Source: an uncultured Bacteroidia bacterium
Lineage (GTDB): Bacteria > Bacteroidota > Bacteroidia > Bacteroidales > UBA932
Direction: 5' to 3'
NCBI GenBank assembly: GCA_902789445.1
Contig: CADAOB010000027.1
Coordinates: 1 to 46,874, forward strand
DNA: 46,874 nt
Part shown: positions 14,999-24,547 of the stretch, in pieces
How the letters are laid out: every line of letters starts with the position of its first letter
Position numbering within the stretch: the stretch's first letter is position 1
Position numbers and translations under genes: made by a program
Notes under the pieces: model-generated
Database searches by the model: none
What the model was told of the DNA's origin: nothing
The model's input: only the letters and a program-made list of their open reading frames with translations

Positions 14999-16936
14999 CT
15001 ATTTCACTTCCTCGTAGTCCACGTCTTCGGGGCCATTGTTGTCAGAGCCGCCGTTGCCGCCGTTCTGCGGACCCTGCTGGCCGCCGAAACCGGCACCGCC
15101 GTCAAATCCGGCACCGCCCTGCGGACCTTGCTGCTGGGCAGCGCGGGCCATGTCTTCGCTGGCGGCATGCCAGGCGTTGTTCAGGGCCTCGGTGGCACGC
15201 TCGATGTCGGCCAGGTTCTGGCTCTTGTGGGCTTCCTTCAGCTGACCGAGGGCATTCTCGATGGCGCCCTTCTTATCGGCCGGAATCTTGTCACCGTATT
15301 CCTTGAGGTTCTTTTCGCTCTGGAAGATCATGGCGTCAGCACCGTTGATCTTGTCGATGCGTTCCTTCTCGGCCTTGTCGGCAGCCTCGTTGGCCTTCGC
15401 CTCGTCGCGCATCCGTTTGATCTCGTCGTCGGACAGGCCGGAGGAAGCTTCGATACGGATCTTCTGCTCCTTGCCGGTGGCCTTGTCGCGGGCCGACACA
15501 TTCAGGATACCGTTGGCGTCGATATCGAAGGAGACTTCGATCTGCGGGACGCCACGCGGGGCCGGGGTGATGCCGTCCAGGTTGAAGCGGCCGATGGTCT
15601 TGTTGTCGCGGGCCATCGAGCGTTCGCCCTGCAGCACGTGGATTTCCACGGACGGCTGATTGTCGGCTGCCGTCGAGAAGACTTCGCTCTTGCGGGTCGG
15701 AATCGTGGTGTTCGCGTCGATCAGCTTGGTCATCACGCCGCCGAGGGTCTCGATACCCAGCGAAAGCGGGGTGACGTCGAGCAGCAGCACGTCTTTCACA
15801 TCGCCGGCCAGGACACCGCCCTGGATGGAAGCGCCCACGGCCACCACCTCGTCAGGGTTGACACCCTTGCTCGGGGTCTTGCCGAAGAATTTCTCAACGA
15901 TCTGCTGGACAGCGGGGATACGGGTGGAACCGCCCACGAGCAGGACTTCGTCGATGTCGGAGGTCTGCAGGCCAGCGTCGTGCAGGGCCTTGCGGCACGG
16001 CTCGATGGTCGCCTGGATCAGGCTGTCGCAGAGCTGTTCGAATTTGGCACGGGTCAGGGTCTTGACCAGGTGCTTCGGGACGCCGCCCACAGCCGTGATG
16101 TACGGCAGGTTGATCTCGCTCGAGGTCTGGCTCGACAGTTCGATCTTCGCCTTTTCGGCAGCTTCCTTCAGACGCTGGAGCGCCATCGGGTCCTGACGGA
16201 GGTCGATGCCGTTCTCGGCGCGGAATTCCTCGGCCAGCCAGTCGATGATCTTGTGGTCGAAGTCATCGCCGCCCAGGTGGGTGTCGCCGTTGGTGGACTT
16301 CACTTCGAAGACGCCGTCGCCCAGTTCCAGGATGGAGATATCGAAGGTACCGCCACCGAGGTCGAAGACTGCGACCTTCATATCCTTGTTCTTCTTGTCA
16401 AGGCCGTAAGCCAGGGCAGCCGCGGTCGGCTCGTTGATGATACGCTTGACATTCAGACCGGCAATCTCACCGGCTTCCTTCGTGGCCTGACGCTGCGAGT
16501 CGCTGAAGTAGGCAGGCACTGTAATAACCGCTTCCTTGACTTCCTGTCCGAGGTAATCCTCGGCGGTCTTCTTCATCTTCTGAAGGACCATTGCGCTGAT
16601 TTCCTGCGGGCTGTAGAGTTTTCCGTCGATATCCACGCGCGGGGTGTTGTTGTCGCCGCGGACCACTTTGTAAGAGACGCGCTCGGCCTCTTTGGTCACG
16701 CGGTCATACGTCTCACCCATGAAACGCTTGATCGAGAAGATGGTCTTCAGCGGGTTGGTGATAGCCTGACGTTTGGCCGGATCACCGATCTTACGCTCGC
16801 CGTTGTCGGCGAATGCCACCACGGACGGCGTGGTGCGCTTTCCTTCCGAGTTGATGATGACGGTCGGCTCGTTGCCTTCCATGACCGCTACGCAAGAGTT
16901 CGTAGTTCCAAGGTCGATTCCAATGATTTTTCCCAT
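14999..16936 (-). CDS. dnaK: Chaperone DnaK (Hsp70)
   Basis: The 645-residue cytoplasmic Hsp70 has the N-terminal ATPase signature [14 protein letters not shown], the second phosphate-binding signature [12 protein letters not shown] near 195-206, [13 protein letters not shown] near 335, the substrate-binding domain starting around 390 ([14 protein letters not shown]), and a Gly/Gln-rich tail that ends in the acidic EDVDYEEVK. It folds and disaggregates proteins together with the DnaJ and GrpE encoded at 1545-3315. An AGGAG stretch eight bases before the ATG is one of few Shine-Dalgarno-like sites in the window. It lies behind the terminator of the polysaccharide locus and ends at its own terminator, so it is a separate unit; I see no TAnnTTTG box in its short leader. 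Confidence 0.98.
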   Translation of the reverse strand: MGKIIGIDLGTTNSCVAVMEGNEPTVIINSEGKRTTPSVVAFADNGERKIGDPAKRQAITNPLKTIFSIKRFMGETYDRVTKEAERVSYKVVRGDNNTPRVDIDGKLYSPQEISAMVLQKMKKTAEDYLGQEVKEAVITVPAYFSDSQRQATKEAGEIAGLNVKRIINEPTAAALAYGLDKKNKDMKVAVFDLGGGTFDISILELGDGVFEVKSTNGDTHLGGDDFDHKIIDWLAEEFRAENGIDLRQDPMALQRLKEAAEKAKIELSSQTSSEINLPYITAVGGVPKHLVKTLTRAKFEQLCDSLIQATIEPCRKALHDAGLQTSDIDEVLLVGGSTRIPAVQQIVEKFFGKTPSKGVNPDEVVAVGASIQGGVLAGDVKDVLLLDVTPLSLGIETLGGVMTKLIDANTTIPTRKSEVFSTAADNQPSVEIHVLQGERSMARDNKTIGRFNLDGITPAPRGVPQIEVSFDIDANGILNVSARDKATGKEQKIRIEASSGLSDDEIKRMRDEAKANEAADKAEKERIDKINGADAMIFQSEKNLKEYGDKIPADKKGAIENALGQLKEAHKSQNLADIERATEALNNAWHAASEDMARAAQQQGPQGGAGFDGGAGFGGQQGPQNGGNGGSDNNGPEDVDYEEVK

Positions 16937-16976
16937 AATGTTTTTCTCCTATTTTTTCTTTTTTATTTTCGTTTAC

Positions 16977-17010
16977 AAAAAGGCGCCGGTGCATTTGTCG
17001 CACCGACGCC
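16977..17010 (-). terminator. Terminator at the end of the surface polysaccharide locus
   Basis: GGCGCCGGTGC (16982-16992) pairs with GCACCGACGCC (17000-17010), one mismatch, around a seven-base loop. On the minus strand it is followed by TTTTT (complement of 16977-16981). It lies 58 bases past the last glycosyltransferase stop and isolates dnaK from the locus. Confidence 0.88.
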
Positions 17011-17067
17011 CTCTTGCTTTACGAAGATTGTGCCACCCGCCCCGGGACTGACAATGTGGCAGGAATA

Positions 17068-18306
17068 TCAGACTTTCCCCGGGAACAGGGATTCTGCCAG
17101 ATCAACATATTGTCGGGCGACGGCTTCCTTGCCGTAGCGGCGGCGGACTTCACCGAGACCTGCAGCACCCATCGCGGAAAGATCGGCCCGCGACACGGTA
17201 CGGAGCCACGGCGCCATCTGCCGGACCCTTTCCGGGACATCCGCCGCCGTAACCAGTTCGGCACAGCCCAGCCCGGAAAGCAGGTTCACAATCGGCGTCC
17301 CGGCTCCGGAACAGACCAGCAGCGGCTTGGCGCAGGCCATGACCGTATATACTTTCGAAGGAAAACCCTGTCCGTCCACGGACGGCTCCATGAAAATAAA
17401 GTGGATGTCACAGTAGTCGAGCAGCTGCGGCGTCAGCACGCGCGGCTGGTATGGCAGGATATGCAGTTTCGTCAAGCCGTGGCGGCGGCACTCCGCCTCC
17501 AGGAAGTCCCGCCGTACCCCCTCCCCGACGACAAAGAAGTCCACGGGATCTTCCCGCATCCGGACGGCAAGCGCCACCAGCGTATCCCAGTCCTGCATCT
17601 TCCCCACATTGCCCGCATAGAGCAGCCGCAGCGACGGCGTTTCGGGAAATGACAGCGGATCCAGCCCCGCATGACCGGTTCCGGGGCGGTACAGCTCCGT
17701 ATCTACGAAATTCGGGATGATGTGCAGTCGGGAAGGATCGCGGAAGCGGCCGGCAATCGTATCGCGAAAAACCGGATCGATGGTCGTCACCGCATCGGAA
17801 GCGGCATAGATGCGCCGTTCCATCCGGCTCAGCGCCCGGCGCAGCGCACCATCGGGCAAATCCAGGATATCCGGATAGATTTCCTGCACATTGTAGATGA
17901 CCTTGCAGCGTTTGAGGCGCCCCAGCCAGAGATTCAGCTGACCGAGCGTGGGCGGCGGCGACGGGGAGAGAATCAGATCGACGCCACGGATGCCCAGAAT
18001 CAGGAAAAAAGACACCAGGTGCCACAACAGGAATCCAAGCAGCCGGAGCGCCGTGCTGCGGAATTTCCGCTGCGGCACGTGATACACGGGAATGCCGCGG
18101 TAATCGCTCCGTTTGACCAGTCCCGGCACCACCCAGTGCAATGGCTGTTCTGCCAGCTGCTCCGGTACGACATTGGAATGCGGGACGGTCGTCACCACCA
18201 CCACCTGATGGCCGCGTTCCCGGAAAGCCAGGGCGATATCATTATACAGATAGGCCGTCGATACGCCGTCGGGGCTGAAATTGAGGGAATGGATCAGAAT
18301 CTTCAT
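17068..18306 (-). CDS. GT4 glycosyltransferase, WbuB-like
   Basis: The 412-residue protein has a GT-B fold. The N-terminal Rossmann domain starts MKILIHSLNFSPDGVS with the glycine-containing loop, followed by DLILSPSPPPTLG and YNVQEIYPDIL segments typical of WbuB/WcaI-like family 4 enzymes. The donor-binding domain includes LLYAGNVGKMQDWD and the EPSVDGQGFPSKVYTVMACAKPLLV motif with the conserved acidic residue and FPSK. It probably adds one sugar to the undecaprenyl-linked repeat unit on the cytoplasmic face. The donor and linkage cannot be read. It is the last gene of the locus, overlapping the previous one by four bases. Confidence 0.88.
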   Translation of the reverse strand: MKILIHSLNFSPDGVSTAYLYNDIALAFRERGHQVVVVTTVPHSNVVPEQLAEQPLHWVVPGLVKRSDYRGIPVYHVPQRKFRSTALRLLGFLLWHLVSFFLILGIRGVDLILSPSPPPTLGQLNLWLGRLKRCKVIYNVQEIYPDILDLPDGALRRALSRMERRIYAASDAVTTIDPVFRDTIAGRFRDPSRLHIIPNFVDTELYRPGTGHAGLDPLSFPETPSLRLLYAGNVGKMQDWDTLVALAVRMREDPVDFFVVGEGVRRDFLEAECRRHGLTKLHILPYQPRVLTPQLLDYCDIHFIFMEPSVDGQGFPSKVYTVMACAKPLLVCSGAGTPIVNLLSGLGCAELVTAADVPERVRQMAPWLRTVSRADLSAMGAAGLGEVRRRYGKEAVARQYVDLAESLFPGKV

Positions 18307-19523
18307 GCCTTTCGGGACAAGAGGGATTCATACAGATGGAGATAAGTTCCGAAACACGTCTCCCGGTCGAACAGCCGCTCCGCCCGGGCACGGCAGGCCG
18401 CCGTCATCCGGGCTTTGTCCAGTGCGCGGACAGCTTCCGCCAATGCGGCGACATCGCCCTGCGGGACGACCCGGCCCGTGGCGGCATCGACCGCCTCCGG
18501 ACAGCCGCCCGTGGCATAGGTCACGACCGGTGTCCCGCAGGCAAGGGCCTCGAGGTTCGTCGATGGGAAATTATCTTCGTAGGAAGTAGTCACATAGACG
18601 TCGGCCAACGAATAATACTGCGCCAGTTCATCGACATCCGCCGTCCGTTCCACGCCAAGGACGCCCTTCGGCAGTTCGGCCAGCTGCCCGGGCGAAAGGC
18701 CGACAAGAACGACCTGCCACTGATCGGCCGGCAGGCTCGCGGAAAGGGCAAGCATGTCTTTCAAGCCTTTGCGCGGGATCCAGGGCAGCGCGACGCCCAG
18801 GGCCACCTTCTTGCCGTCCAGCCCCAGCCGGGCCCGCAGTGCCGACGGATTGCAGGGCCTGAAAGCCTGCAGGTCGATTCCGTTGTGAATGACCTGGCAC
18901 GCGGCATTCCGCAGGAAAGAATCTTTCAGATAGGCGGACAGCCAGTCGGAAACAGGCACGAGTGTCAACTGTCCCGAGAGCGGTTCGAACGCCGCCCGTT
19001 TCAGACGGTAATTGCGTGCGCTGTGATCGGGAAGCAGTAGGCGCGGATACTCCCCGTGCGGACAGGGACAGTCGCCGCAGGCAGCCTGCCAGCGGGTGCA
19101 GCCCGTCGCATCGAAATAGCAGCAATGCCCCGTGAAAGGCCAGCAATCGTGCAGCGTCCAGACGACCGGCACGCCGGCCGAAGCCAGGTAACGGGCCAGT
19201 ATCGGATAGTTGAGATAATAATTGTGCAGGTTATGCAGATGGACGATGTCCGGACGGAACGCCGCGATGTCATCAATCAGCCGCCGGGTGGCGCGGCGCG
19301 AAGCCAGTCCCATCCGGTCAAGCAGGAAACTCTGCGCCTCGTGCCAGAGGACATCGGCCCGGCCGCCCATGACAAAGTGGTCCAGCGCGGAAGGACGCGG
19401 GAATTTGGACCCGTGCGCGACGCGGCACTGACCGCCGGCAGCCTGCACGCAGCATCCGATCTGCTCCACAATCCGCCCCGTGGAGCCATAATTGAGGACG
19501 GAATTGATCTGATAAAGTCTCAT
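18303..19523 (-). CDS. GT4 glycosyltransferase
   Basis: A 406-residue GT-B enzyme. The N-terminus NYGSTGRIVEQIG, the VHLHNLHNYYLNYP segment and the TLHDCWPFTGHCCYFD motif are hallmarks of a GT4 group common in capsule loci, with a cysteine-rich stretch (CTRWQAACGDCPCP) after it. The donor domain has VALPWIPRKGLKDM and SYEDNFPSTNLEALACGTPVV, which includes the E-x7-E-like pair. It extends the lipid-linked repeat unit. It overlaps both neighbours by four bases (ATGA), so translation of the Wzy-like protein, this enzyme and the next is probably coupled. Confidence 0.9.
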   Translation of the reverse strand: MRLYQINSVLNYGSTGRIVEQIGCCVQAAGGQCRVAHGSKFPRPSALDHFVMGGRADVLWHEAQSFLLDRMGLASRRATRRLIDDIAAFRPDIVHLHNLHNYYLNYPILARYLASAGVPVVWTLHDCWPFTGHCCYFDATGCTRWQAACGDCPCPHGEYPRLLLPDHSARNYRLKRAAFEPLSGQLTLVPVSDWLSAYLKDSFLRNAACQVIHNGIDLQAFRPCNPSALRARLGLDGKKVALGVALPWIPRKGLKDMLALSASLPADQWQVVLVGLSPGQLAELPKGVLGVERTADVDELAQYYSLADVYVTTSYEDNFPSTNLEALACGTPVVTYATGGCPEAVDAATGRVVPQGDVAALAEAVRALDKARMTAACRARAERLFDRETCFGTYLHLYESLLSRKA

Positions 19524-20692
19524 AATGCCTCGTCTTTTCGCTTGTGCGCGTTATAGACACAGGAAAGGATCAACATAAAACTGAAGAACGAGCGGTAGGC
19601 CATCACCACCGACTGGGTCAGCATCCAGAGCAGGATGGCGAAGATGATAAAACGCATCGAATCCATCCGCCAGAAGATCGTGACGTAATAGACAAGGATC
19701 GCAGCCAGGCCGAGGAAACCGAAACAGTAGATCAGATAACCCACATCGGAATCGAACTTGACGATATCGGGCAGGATGATGCTCGGCCGGAAACGGTCGT
19801 AGTCCAGATAGCCGGTCAGCAGGCGGAAGAGCGATTCTTCATGATCCAGATAATCTTTCAGCAAGAGGTACTTCTGGCTGGCGCTGTTCTGGAAGCCCTG
19901 GGAAATGTTCAGGCTCCGCATCCCGAAGCGGGACGACAGCAGGAAGGCCATTCCACCGACCGCTACCAGGACAACGCCCCAGCGCCAGTATTTGGAGATC
20001 CGCTTGTCCAGAAACACGAAGGCGACCGCAATGGCCGCCGTCACCGCAAAACCGGTACGGCTTCCCGTAGCCATTACGGCCAGGAAGCACACGGCGGCAT
20101 ACGGAATGAGCTTTTTCAACGGCTTGCCGAAATTCAGGGAGAGGAAGGCCGCCAGCAACATCGTCAGCGACTTGGCGCAGATGTTCGGATCGCGGTACAT
20201 GCCGCCCAGGCGATAGCGGAGCACATTGGTCCAGGAAAGGTTGCGCCGCATCGACCCGACGCCGTGCACATCCATTTCCGCAATCGGGTAAAGCCGGTCG
20301 AGCAGGTCTGAAAGCAGCGGAACGTGGAAAATGTAAACGAGCTGCGAAAAGACGATCAGGGCCAGCGTCAGGACCAGGTAGAAATTGCGGACACGCACTT
20401 TCCCCACGAGCGGGAAACACATGAAATACATCAGGACCGTACCGGCATTGATGATGGCTTTCATCTTCACGGGCTGTGCAAAATTGAGCAGCAGTGCGAA
20501 GACAATCGGGATGACGGCAATCCAGTTGTAGCGGTAAACCGGCCTGTTTTCCTTGAAGCAGAGGAAGATCATGAAAAAGAGTGGATTGACCAGCAGCATC
20601 AGCGAGGAGGTGTGCGGCAGCACGAAGGAGAGCACCAGGCTGATTCCCAGCAGGTGCTCCATCAATTTTCGTCTGGATATCCGCAGTCTCAT
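19520..20692 (-). CDS. wzy: Wzy-like O-antigen/capsule polymerase
   Basis: A 390-residue membrane protein with about eleven hydrophobic helices and a large periplasmic loop between roughly residues 110 and 165. It has the general O-antigen polymerase/ligase layout, including MATGSRTGFAV, which resembles the conserved TGSRxG segment of the Wzy_C/WaaL family. It would link repeat units flipped by Wzx in the periplasm. Family members have low sequence similarity, so the call leans on context. ATG 20692 is preferred; GTG 20716 would overlap licD by ten bases and adds eight non-conserved residues. Confidence 0.78.
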   Translation of the reverse strand: MRLRISRRKLMEHLLGISLVLSFVLPHTSSLMLLVNPLFFMIFLCFKENRPVYRYNWIAVIPIVFALLLNFAQPVKMKAIINAGTVLMYFMCFPLVGKVRVRNFYLVLTLALIVFSQLVYIFHVPLLSDLLDRLYPIAEMDVHGVGSMRRNLSWTNVLRYRLGGMYRDPNICAKSLTMLLAAFLSLNFGKPLKKLIPYAAVCFLAVMATGSRTGFAVTAAIAVAFVFLDKRISKYWRWGVVLVAVGGMAFLLSSRFGMRSLNISQGFQNSASQKYLLLKDYLDHEESLFRLLTGYLDYDRFRPSIILPDIVKFDSDVGYLIYCFGFLGLAAILVYYVTIFWRMDSMRFIIFAILLWMLTQSVVMAYRSFFSFMLILSCVYNAHKRKDEAL

Positions 20693-20706
20693 CGCAATGT
20701 GTGGTC

Positions 20707-21507
20707 CTATCGCCACCAGGCCTGGAAGTCGTGGTGCGAAATGCGTTTGTCCTCCGGAGGAAGCTTCCGGTAATCGCCATAGGCGCAGGAAAGATACGTA
20801 TCCGCATCCGCGAAGCCCCGGAACATTCTGTCCTCAAAGGGGTAGTCCGCCAGCGACTGGCTGACGCGGCGCGGGAAGCGGTCTTTCTGGATTAGGCCCA
20901 TCGCCGTTTCGAACAGCCATTCCGTCCGCTTCCCGTCATAACGGCGGGCCAGCCGGTCCAGGAACGCCGCGAAGCAGTGCGCGCTCACAGGCAGCAGAAG
21001 CAGTTGTACAGCACGCAACGCAAGATTCTTGGTCCGGGAGCGCCGCGGGTCGGGCCGCGTCATCTTCATTTGAAGCAACTTCTGCCAGAAGCGGCGGCGG
21101 CGGTTGTACCGGAGCCAGTCCTGTGCCTGGTCCGGCACGGCATCGAGCGGGAACAGGTCGATATTGATGCCGATCCGCATCCGGCTGTTGTTGTGTTCGA
21201 CAAATACGGTCCGTTCATCGTAGGCCTTCGCATAGGGTTTGTCCCAGCGGGGCGTCCGCTCCAGCGAGGCGATCCGGACATGCTTGTATTCCTGGGGGAA
21301 ATCCCGCATCAGGCGGTCGTAGTCCGCCCGCAGGAGATAGATGTCGATGTCATCATCCCAGGGAATGTAGCCCTTGTGCCGGACTGCACCGAGCATGGTG
21401 CCGCAGGCCAGGCTGTACGGGATCCCCTTCCCGGCCAGGAATTCCGCCAGGGTCTCCAGGACATCCATCTGGAGCACTTTCAGTTCGGCCGGGCCGATGC
21501 TTTTCAT
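20707..21507 (-). CDS. licD: LicD-family phosphotransferase
   Basis: LicD proteins move phosphocholine, phosphoglycerol, phosphoribitol or similar groups from a CDP-activated donor onto a glycan. The 266-residue protein carries the family motif SLACGTMLGAVRHKGYIPWDDDIDI at about 32-55, where the aspartates of WDDDID (50-55) bind metal. ATG 21507 was chosen because it overlaps the stop of the preceding gene as ATGA, matching the other junctions in the locus; the frame stays open 174 bases further upstream without conservation. A TagD-like cytidylyltransferase (31785-32195) in the same locus could make the CDP donor. The group transferred is unknown. Confidence 0.88.
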   Translation of the reverse strand: MKSIGPAELKVLQMDVLETLAEFLAGKGIPYSLACGTMLGAVRHKGYIPWDDDIDIYLLRADYDRLMRDFPQEYKHVRIASLERTPRWDKPYAKAYDERTVFVEHNNSRMRIGINIDLFPLDAVPDQAQDWLRYNRRRRFWQKLLQMKMTRPDPRRSRTKNLALRAVQLLLLPVSAHCFAAFLDRLARRYDGKRTEWLFETAMGLIQKDRFPRRVSQSLADYPFEDRMFRGFADADTYLSCAYGDYRKLPPEDKRISHHDFQAWWR

Positions 21508-22730
21508 TTCTTCAGCCATTTGCGCAGCACGCGTTTGATCTTTTGCTGGCGGACATAGCGCTCGAGTTTCCGCTGCGGTCCCGGATCGTCCGGGTCGTCC
21601 ACGAAACGGATGTCCGCCGCCGCGATCCGGGCACGGGCTTCCGCTTCCGACAGATAATAGAAACTCCAGTCGTCGATGCACATCCGCTCATTGACGAAAG
21701 TTTTCACGGACAGGACCTTGCGGGGCATATCGGCAATCGTCCGGCCACAGGCCGAACGGACATACATCGCCGGCAGGTTGACACCGGCGGCCGTGACCGC
21801 ATAGCCCGATCCGCCGAAACGGAGATTCAATTCGTTGAAATACAGTACGCCGCCACTCTCATAGAAATCGATATCGAAGAGTCCGGCATAGCCGATGCTC
21901 CGGACCAGCGCCGTGAAACGGTCCAGCACCGCCTGGAAAGGCTCCGGCGGCAACACCCGGCCCGTGCGGGCGATGCCGAAATGCCGCTGTCCGGCTTCCG
22001 TGAATTCGATGACGGCGGGGATGCACACCTCCCCGGCCCCGTCGGCGAAACCGAGCAGCGCATATTCGACCCCGATCGGCATATAACGTTCGGCCAGTAC
22101 TTGCGTCCCGCCGTGGGCGGCAATCTCCGCAAGCGCCTCCCGCAGCGCCTTTTCATCGTTGCAGCGCCGGAAGGTCTTGCCGCCCCGGATGGTCTGCACC
22201 GGCTTCGTGAAGCAGGGATACGGAATCTCCGCCGGCAGTACCGCATCCGCCGCAGCGTGCAGCACGAAGGCTTCCGCCACCGGCAGCCCGACTTTCCGCG
22301 CCAGGGCCTTCTGGGCCGATTTGTCCATCCAGGCCTCCAGGCCGCCCGGGGTCGGTCCGGCCTGCGGGAAAATGAAATACGGGGCCAGTTCCGCCGCATG
22401 ACGGTCCACGGCCGCCACCGCAAAATCGCTGTCGGGAATCAGTACGACCTTCTGCCCCGGATCCGTACAATGCGTCAGCAGCATCCGGATGATTTCGGAT
22501 TCCGACTCGGCTGGACACCAGAGCGCCCGTTCCACATATTTGCTGCAGCAGTCCACCGGCGTACCGCCGTCGAAGCGCAGCCAGCGCCCGACGCGGCTGT
22601 GGAAAGCCTGCACGAGAACCGTAATCTCACAGCCGATGACACCCAGCGACCGGATGATTCCCAGACGGGAGGTATAGCCGTGCCCGATGACGACCACTTT
22701 CTGCCGGGCTTCCGCTTTCCTGGCGTTCAT
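21504..22730 (-). CDS. ATP-grasp ligase (COG3919-like), stand-alone
   Basis: A 408-residue protein with an N-terminal Rossmann-like domain (KVVVIGHGYTSRLGIIRSLG, about 10-30), a D-rich pre-ATP-grasp segment (IPDSDFAVAAVD), then the ATP-grasp fold: YPCFTKPVQTIRGGKT with the nucleotide-binding lysine, LAERYMPIG, and the metal-binding end LFDIDFYESGGVLYFNELNLRFGGSG (Asp, Glu and Asn ligands). Such enzymes form amide bonds through an acylphosphate, for example attaching amino acids. It is a close paralogue of the C-terminal part of the previous gene (22727-24547); the two share DIDFYESGG and ELNLRFGGSG exactly. ATG 22730 overlaps that gene as ATGA. Substrates are unknown. Confidence 0.82.
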   Translation of the reverse strand: MNARKAEARQKVVVIGHGYTSRLGIIRSLGVIGCEITVLVQAFHSRVGRWLRFDGGTPVDCCSKYVERALWCPAESESEIIRMLLTHCTDPGQKVVLIPDSDFAVAAVDRHAAELAPYFIFPQAGPTPGGLEAWMDKSAQKALARKVGLPVAEAFVLHAAADAVLPAEIPYPCFTKPVQTIRGGKTFRRCNDEKALREALAEIAAHGGTQVLAERYMPIGVEYALLGFADGAGEVCIPAVIEFTEAGQRHFGIARTGRVLPPEPFQAVLDRFTALVRSIGYAGLFDIDFYESGGVLYFNELNLRFGGSGYAVTAAGVNLPAMYVRSACGRTIADMPRKVLSVKTFVNERMCIDDWSFYYLSEAEARARIAAADIRFVDDPDDPGPQRKLERYVRQQKIKRVLRKWLKK

Positions 22731-24547
22731 TGCTGATACGGTGTATGATAAACCATTGACCCGGTCATCTTCCGGAAGCGCAGTTTGATCCGGAGCGAGG
22801 CCGTCTCGCGCCGGTAGGCCCGCTCCGGCGCCGGGTCGTCCCGGTCTTCCAGGAAGCGGATGTCGGAGGCATCGCGGAGCCGGCAGTACTCCTTCCAACC
22901 GATCCGGCCGAAATACCATTCGTCCCGTCCCATCCGTTCGTTGAAATACAGGGCCGAGCGCGTGACCTTCGCCGTCTTGTTCCAGGGAAGGCCATTGAAG
23001 GACTGCAGCATCATCTGCGGCAGATTCACGCCCAGACGCGTGAACGAAAAGCCGGAACCGCCGAAACGAAGATTCAGTTCGCAGAAATAGATCTTGCCGC
23101 CGCTTTCATAGAAATCGATGTCGAACAAGCCCTTGAAGCCGGTCCGCAGGACCAGTTCCCGGAACTTGGACAAGGTGTCTTCCCAGCCATCCGGCGGGAG
23201 CACCTTTCCCTGGACGGCCACGCCGAAATGCCAGCCCTTCCCCATCTCGACGATCTGCATAATGCCCGGGATCAGCACGTCCTTCCCATCCGTGAAGCCG
23301 ACCGTAGCGTATTCGGTTCCGATCTGCTTGTATTCTTCCACCAGCATCCGGATGTCGCCCCGACGGTCGAAGGCATATTTCATACATTTCCGCAGTTCCG
23401 CCTCCCCGTCGCAACGGGTGAGCCACATCTTGCCGCCCGCGACCGATGCCAGCGGCTTGACGAAACAGGGATACGGCACGGACGGCAGCGCGGCATCATA
23501 GCCTCCCGAAGACACGGACACGGCCTCCGCCACATTCAGACCGACGGAACGCGCCAGTTCCTTCTGCTTCATCTTGTCCATCCAGGCCTCCACGCTGTCT
23601 GCCCCGCCCCGGCCGTGCGGCAGGAGGAAATACGGGGAAAGTTCTTCCCGGTGCGCATCGACGAAAGCGGCCGAGAAATCGTTGTCCGGCACGATCAGCG
23701 GCTTCTTGCCCGGCTCCGCACATTTGTTGAGCAGGGTGTCCAGCAGCATCTCTTCGTTGTAATTCTCACAGAAAAGGCAGTCCGTGACATAGCGGCTCAA
23801 TGCGTCCACCGGCTTCCTGGGCCGGTAGGGTTTCCCGCCGTTCGGCCGGGGATACAGGACGATGACGCGGCTCGAACAGCCGGCGGCCGCCAGGGAACGG
23901 ATCAGTCCCAGCCGGCCCGTGAATCCCTGTCCGATGACGATGGCACGGCCCGTCAGGAAGGACACGGGGGACGAGGGCAGAAAAGGTTTCCGCAGGCCCG
24001 CCTTCGCCCTCGACAAGAGAAAGTGCATACGGCAGACGAAGCGGGAGGGCGGCGTTCCTTTCAGCCATTTGACCAGCAGGTAACTGAAATGTTCTCCCCA
24101 ATACTGGCAACCGATGGTCCGGAATCCCACCTCTTCTCCGATCTGCAGCATCCGCCGATTCTGTGCGTGTACGTCGAACATCAGCCAGGAATAGCCCTGA
24201 GCCTGGGCATACGCTTCCCGGACCCGGCACAGTTCCCGGTAAACGCCCTGCCGTGCATAAGCCGGCAGCACGGTGCCGAAACAGCAGAAGGCATAGACGC
24301 CGCTCCCGCTCCAGAGTTGGAAATAGCGCGGCAGCAGCGCCGCCGTCCCGATGACCTTTCCATCGGACACGGCCAAGAACATCTTCCCCTGCTCTTCGAT
24401 CTTGAGCCGGATCTCATCGGCCGTCAAAAGGGCATTGCGGACGACGATCCCCTGGTTCCGGTTGGCCGAATGGGACTCCTGAACCACCTCGCGGATCGTT
24501 TCCCAGGAAACGGAGGCGGGCTTTTCGATAATCTTGAATTCTTTCAT
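22727..24547 (-). CDS. GNAT acetyltransferase / ATP-grasp ligase fusion
   Basis: A 606-residue protein of two enzymes. Residues 1-175 are a GNAT domain, with the acetyl-CoA loop at VLPAYARQGVYRELC (93-107) and FDVHAQNRRMLQIGEEVGF (124-142). Residues 200-606 are an ATP-grasp ligase: Rossmann-like start AIVIGQGFTGRLGLIRSLA (202-220), ATP-binding lysines in CFVKPLASVAGGK (361-373), LVEEY (402-406), and metal ligands D476, D478, E490 and N492. Both halves have separate relatives in the same locus: the GNAT at 25665-26261 and the ligase at 21504-22730. It starts at TAATG on the CapA stop and ends at ATGA. The likely role is sequential acyl and amino-acid modification of a sugar or its substituent; the substrates are not known. 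Confidence 0.84.
   Translation of the reverse strand: MKEFKIIEKPASVSWETIREVVQESHSANRNQGIVVRNALLTADEIRLKIEEQGKMFLAVSDGKVIGTAALLPRYFQLWSGSGVYAFCCFGTVLPAYARQGVYRELCRVREAYAQAQGYSWLMFDVHAQNRRMLQIGEEVGFRTIGCQYWGEHFSYLLVKWLKGTPPSRFVCRMHFLLSRAKAGLRKPFLPSSPVSFLTGRAIVIGQGFTGRLGLIRSLAAAGCSSRVIVLYPRPNGGKPYRPRKPVDALSRYVTDCLFCENYNEEMLLDTLLNKCAEPGKKPLIVPDNDFSAAFVDAHREELSPYFLLPHGRGGADSVEAWMDKMKQKELARSVGLNVAEAVSVSSGGYDAALPSVPYPCFVKPLASVAGGKMWLTRCDGEAELRKCMKYAFDRRGDIRMLVEEYKQIGTEYATVGFTDGKDVLIPGIMQIVEMGKGWHFGVAVQGKVLPPDGWEDTLSKFRELVLRTGFKGLFDIDFYESGGKIYFCELNLRFGGSGFSFTRLGVNLPQMMLQSFNGLPWNKTAKVTRSALYFNERMGRDEWYFGRIGWKEYCRLRDASDIRFLEDRDDPAPERAYRRETASLRIKLRFRKMTGSMVYHTPYQQ

Noticed and set aside
15128-17137. Plus-strand open frame opposite dnaK
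   Set aside because: Long antisense frames opposite dnaK are a well-known artefact of its codon pattern; the product shows no independent support.
22727-24547. GNAT/ATP-grasp protein considered as two genes joined by a frameshift error
   Set aside because: The frame is continuous through the linker at 175-200 and motifs on both sides are intact; no internal start with overlapping stop is seen.
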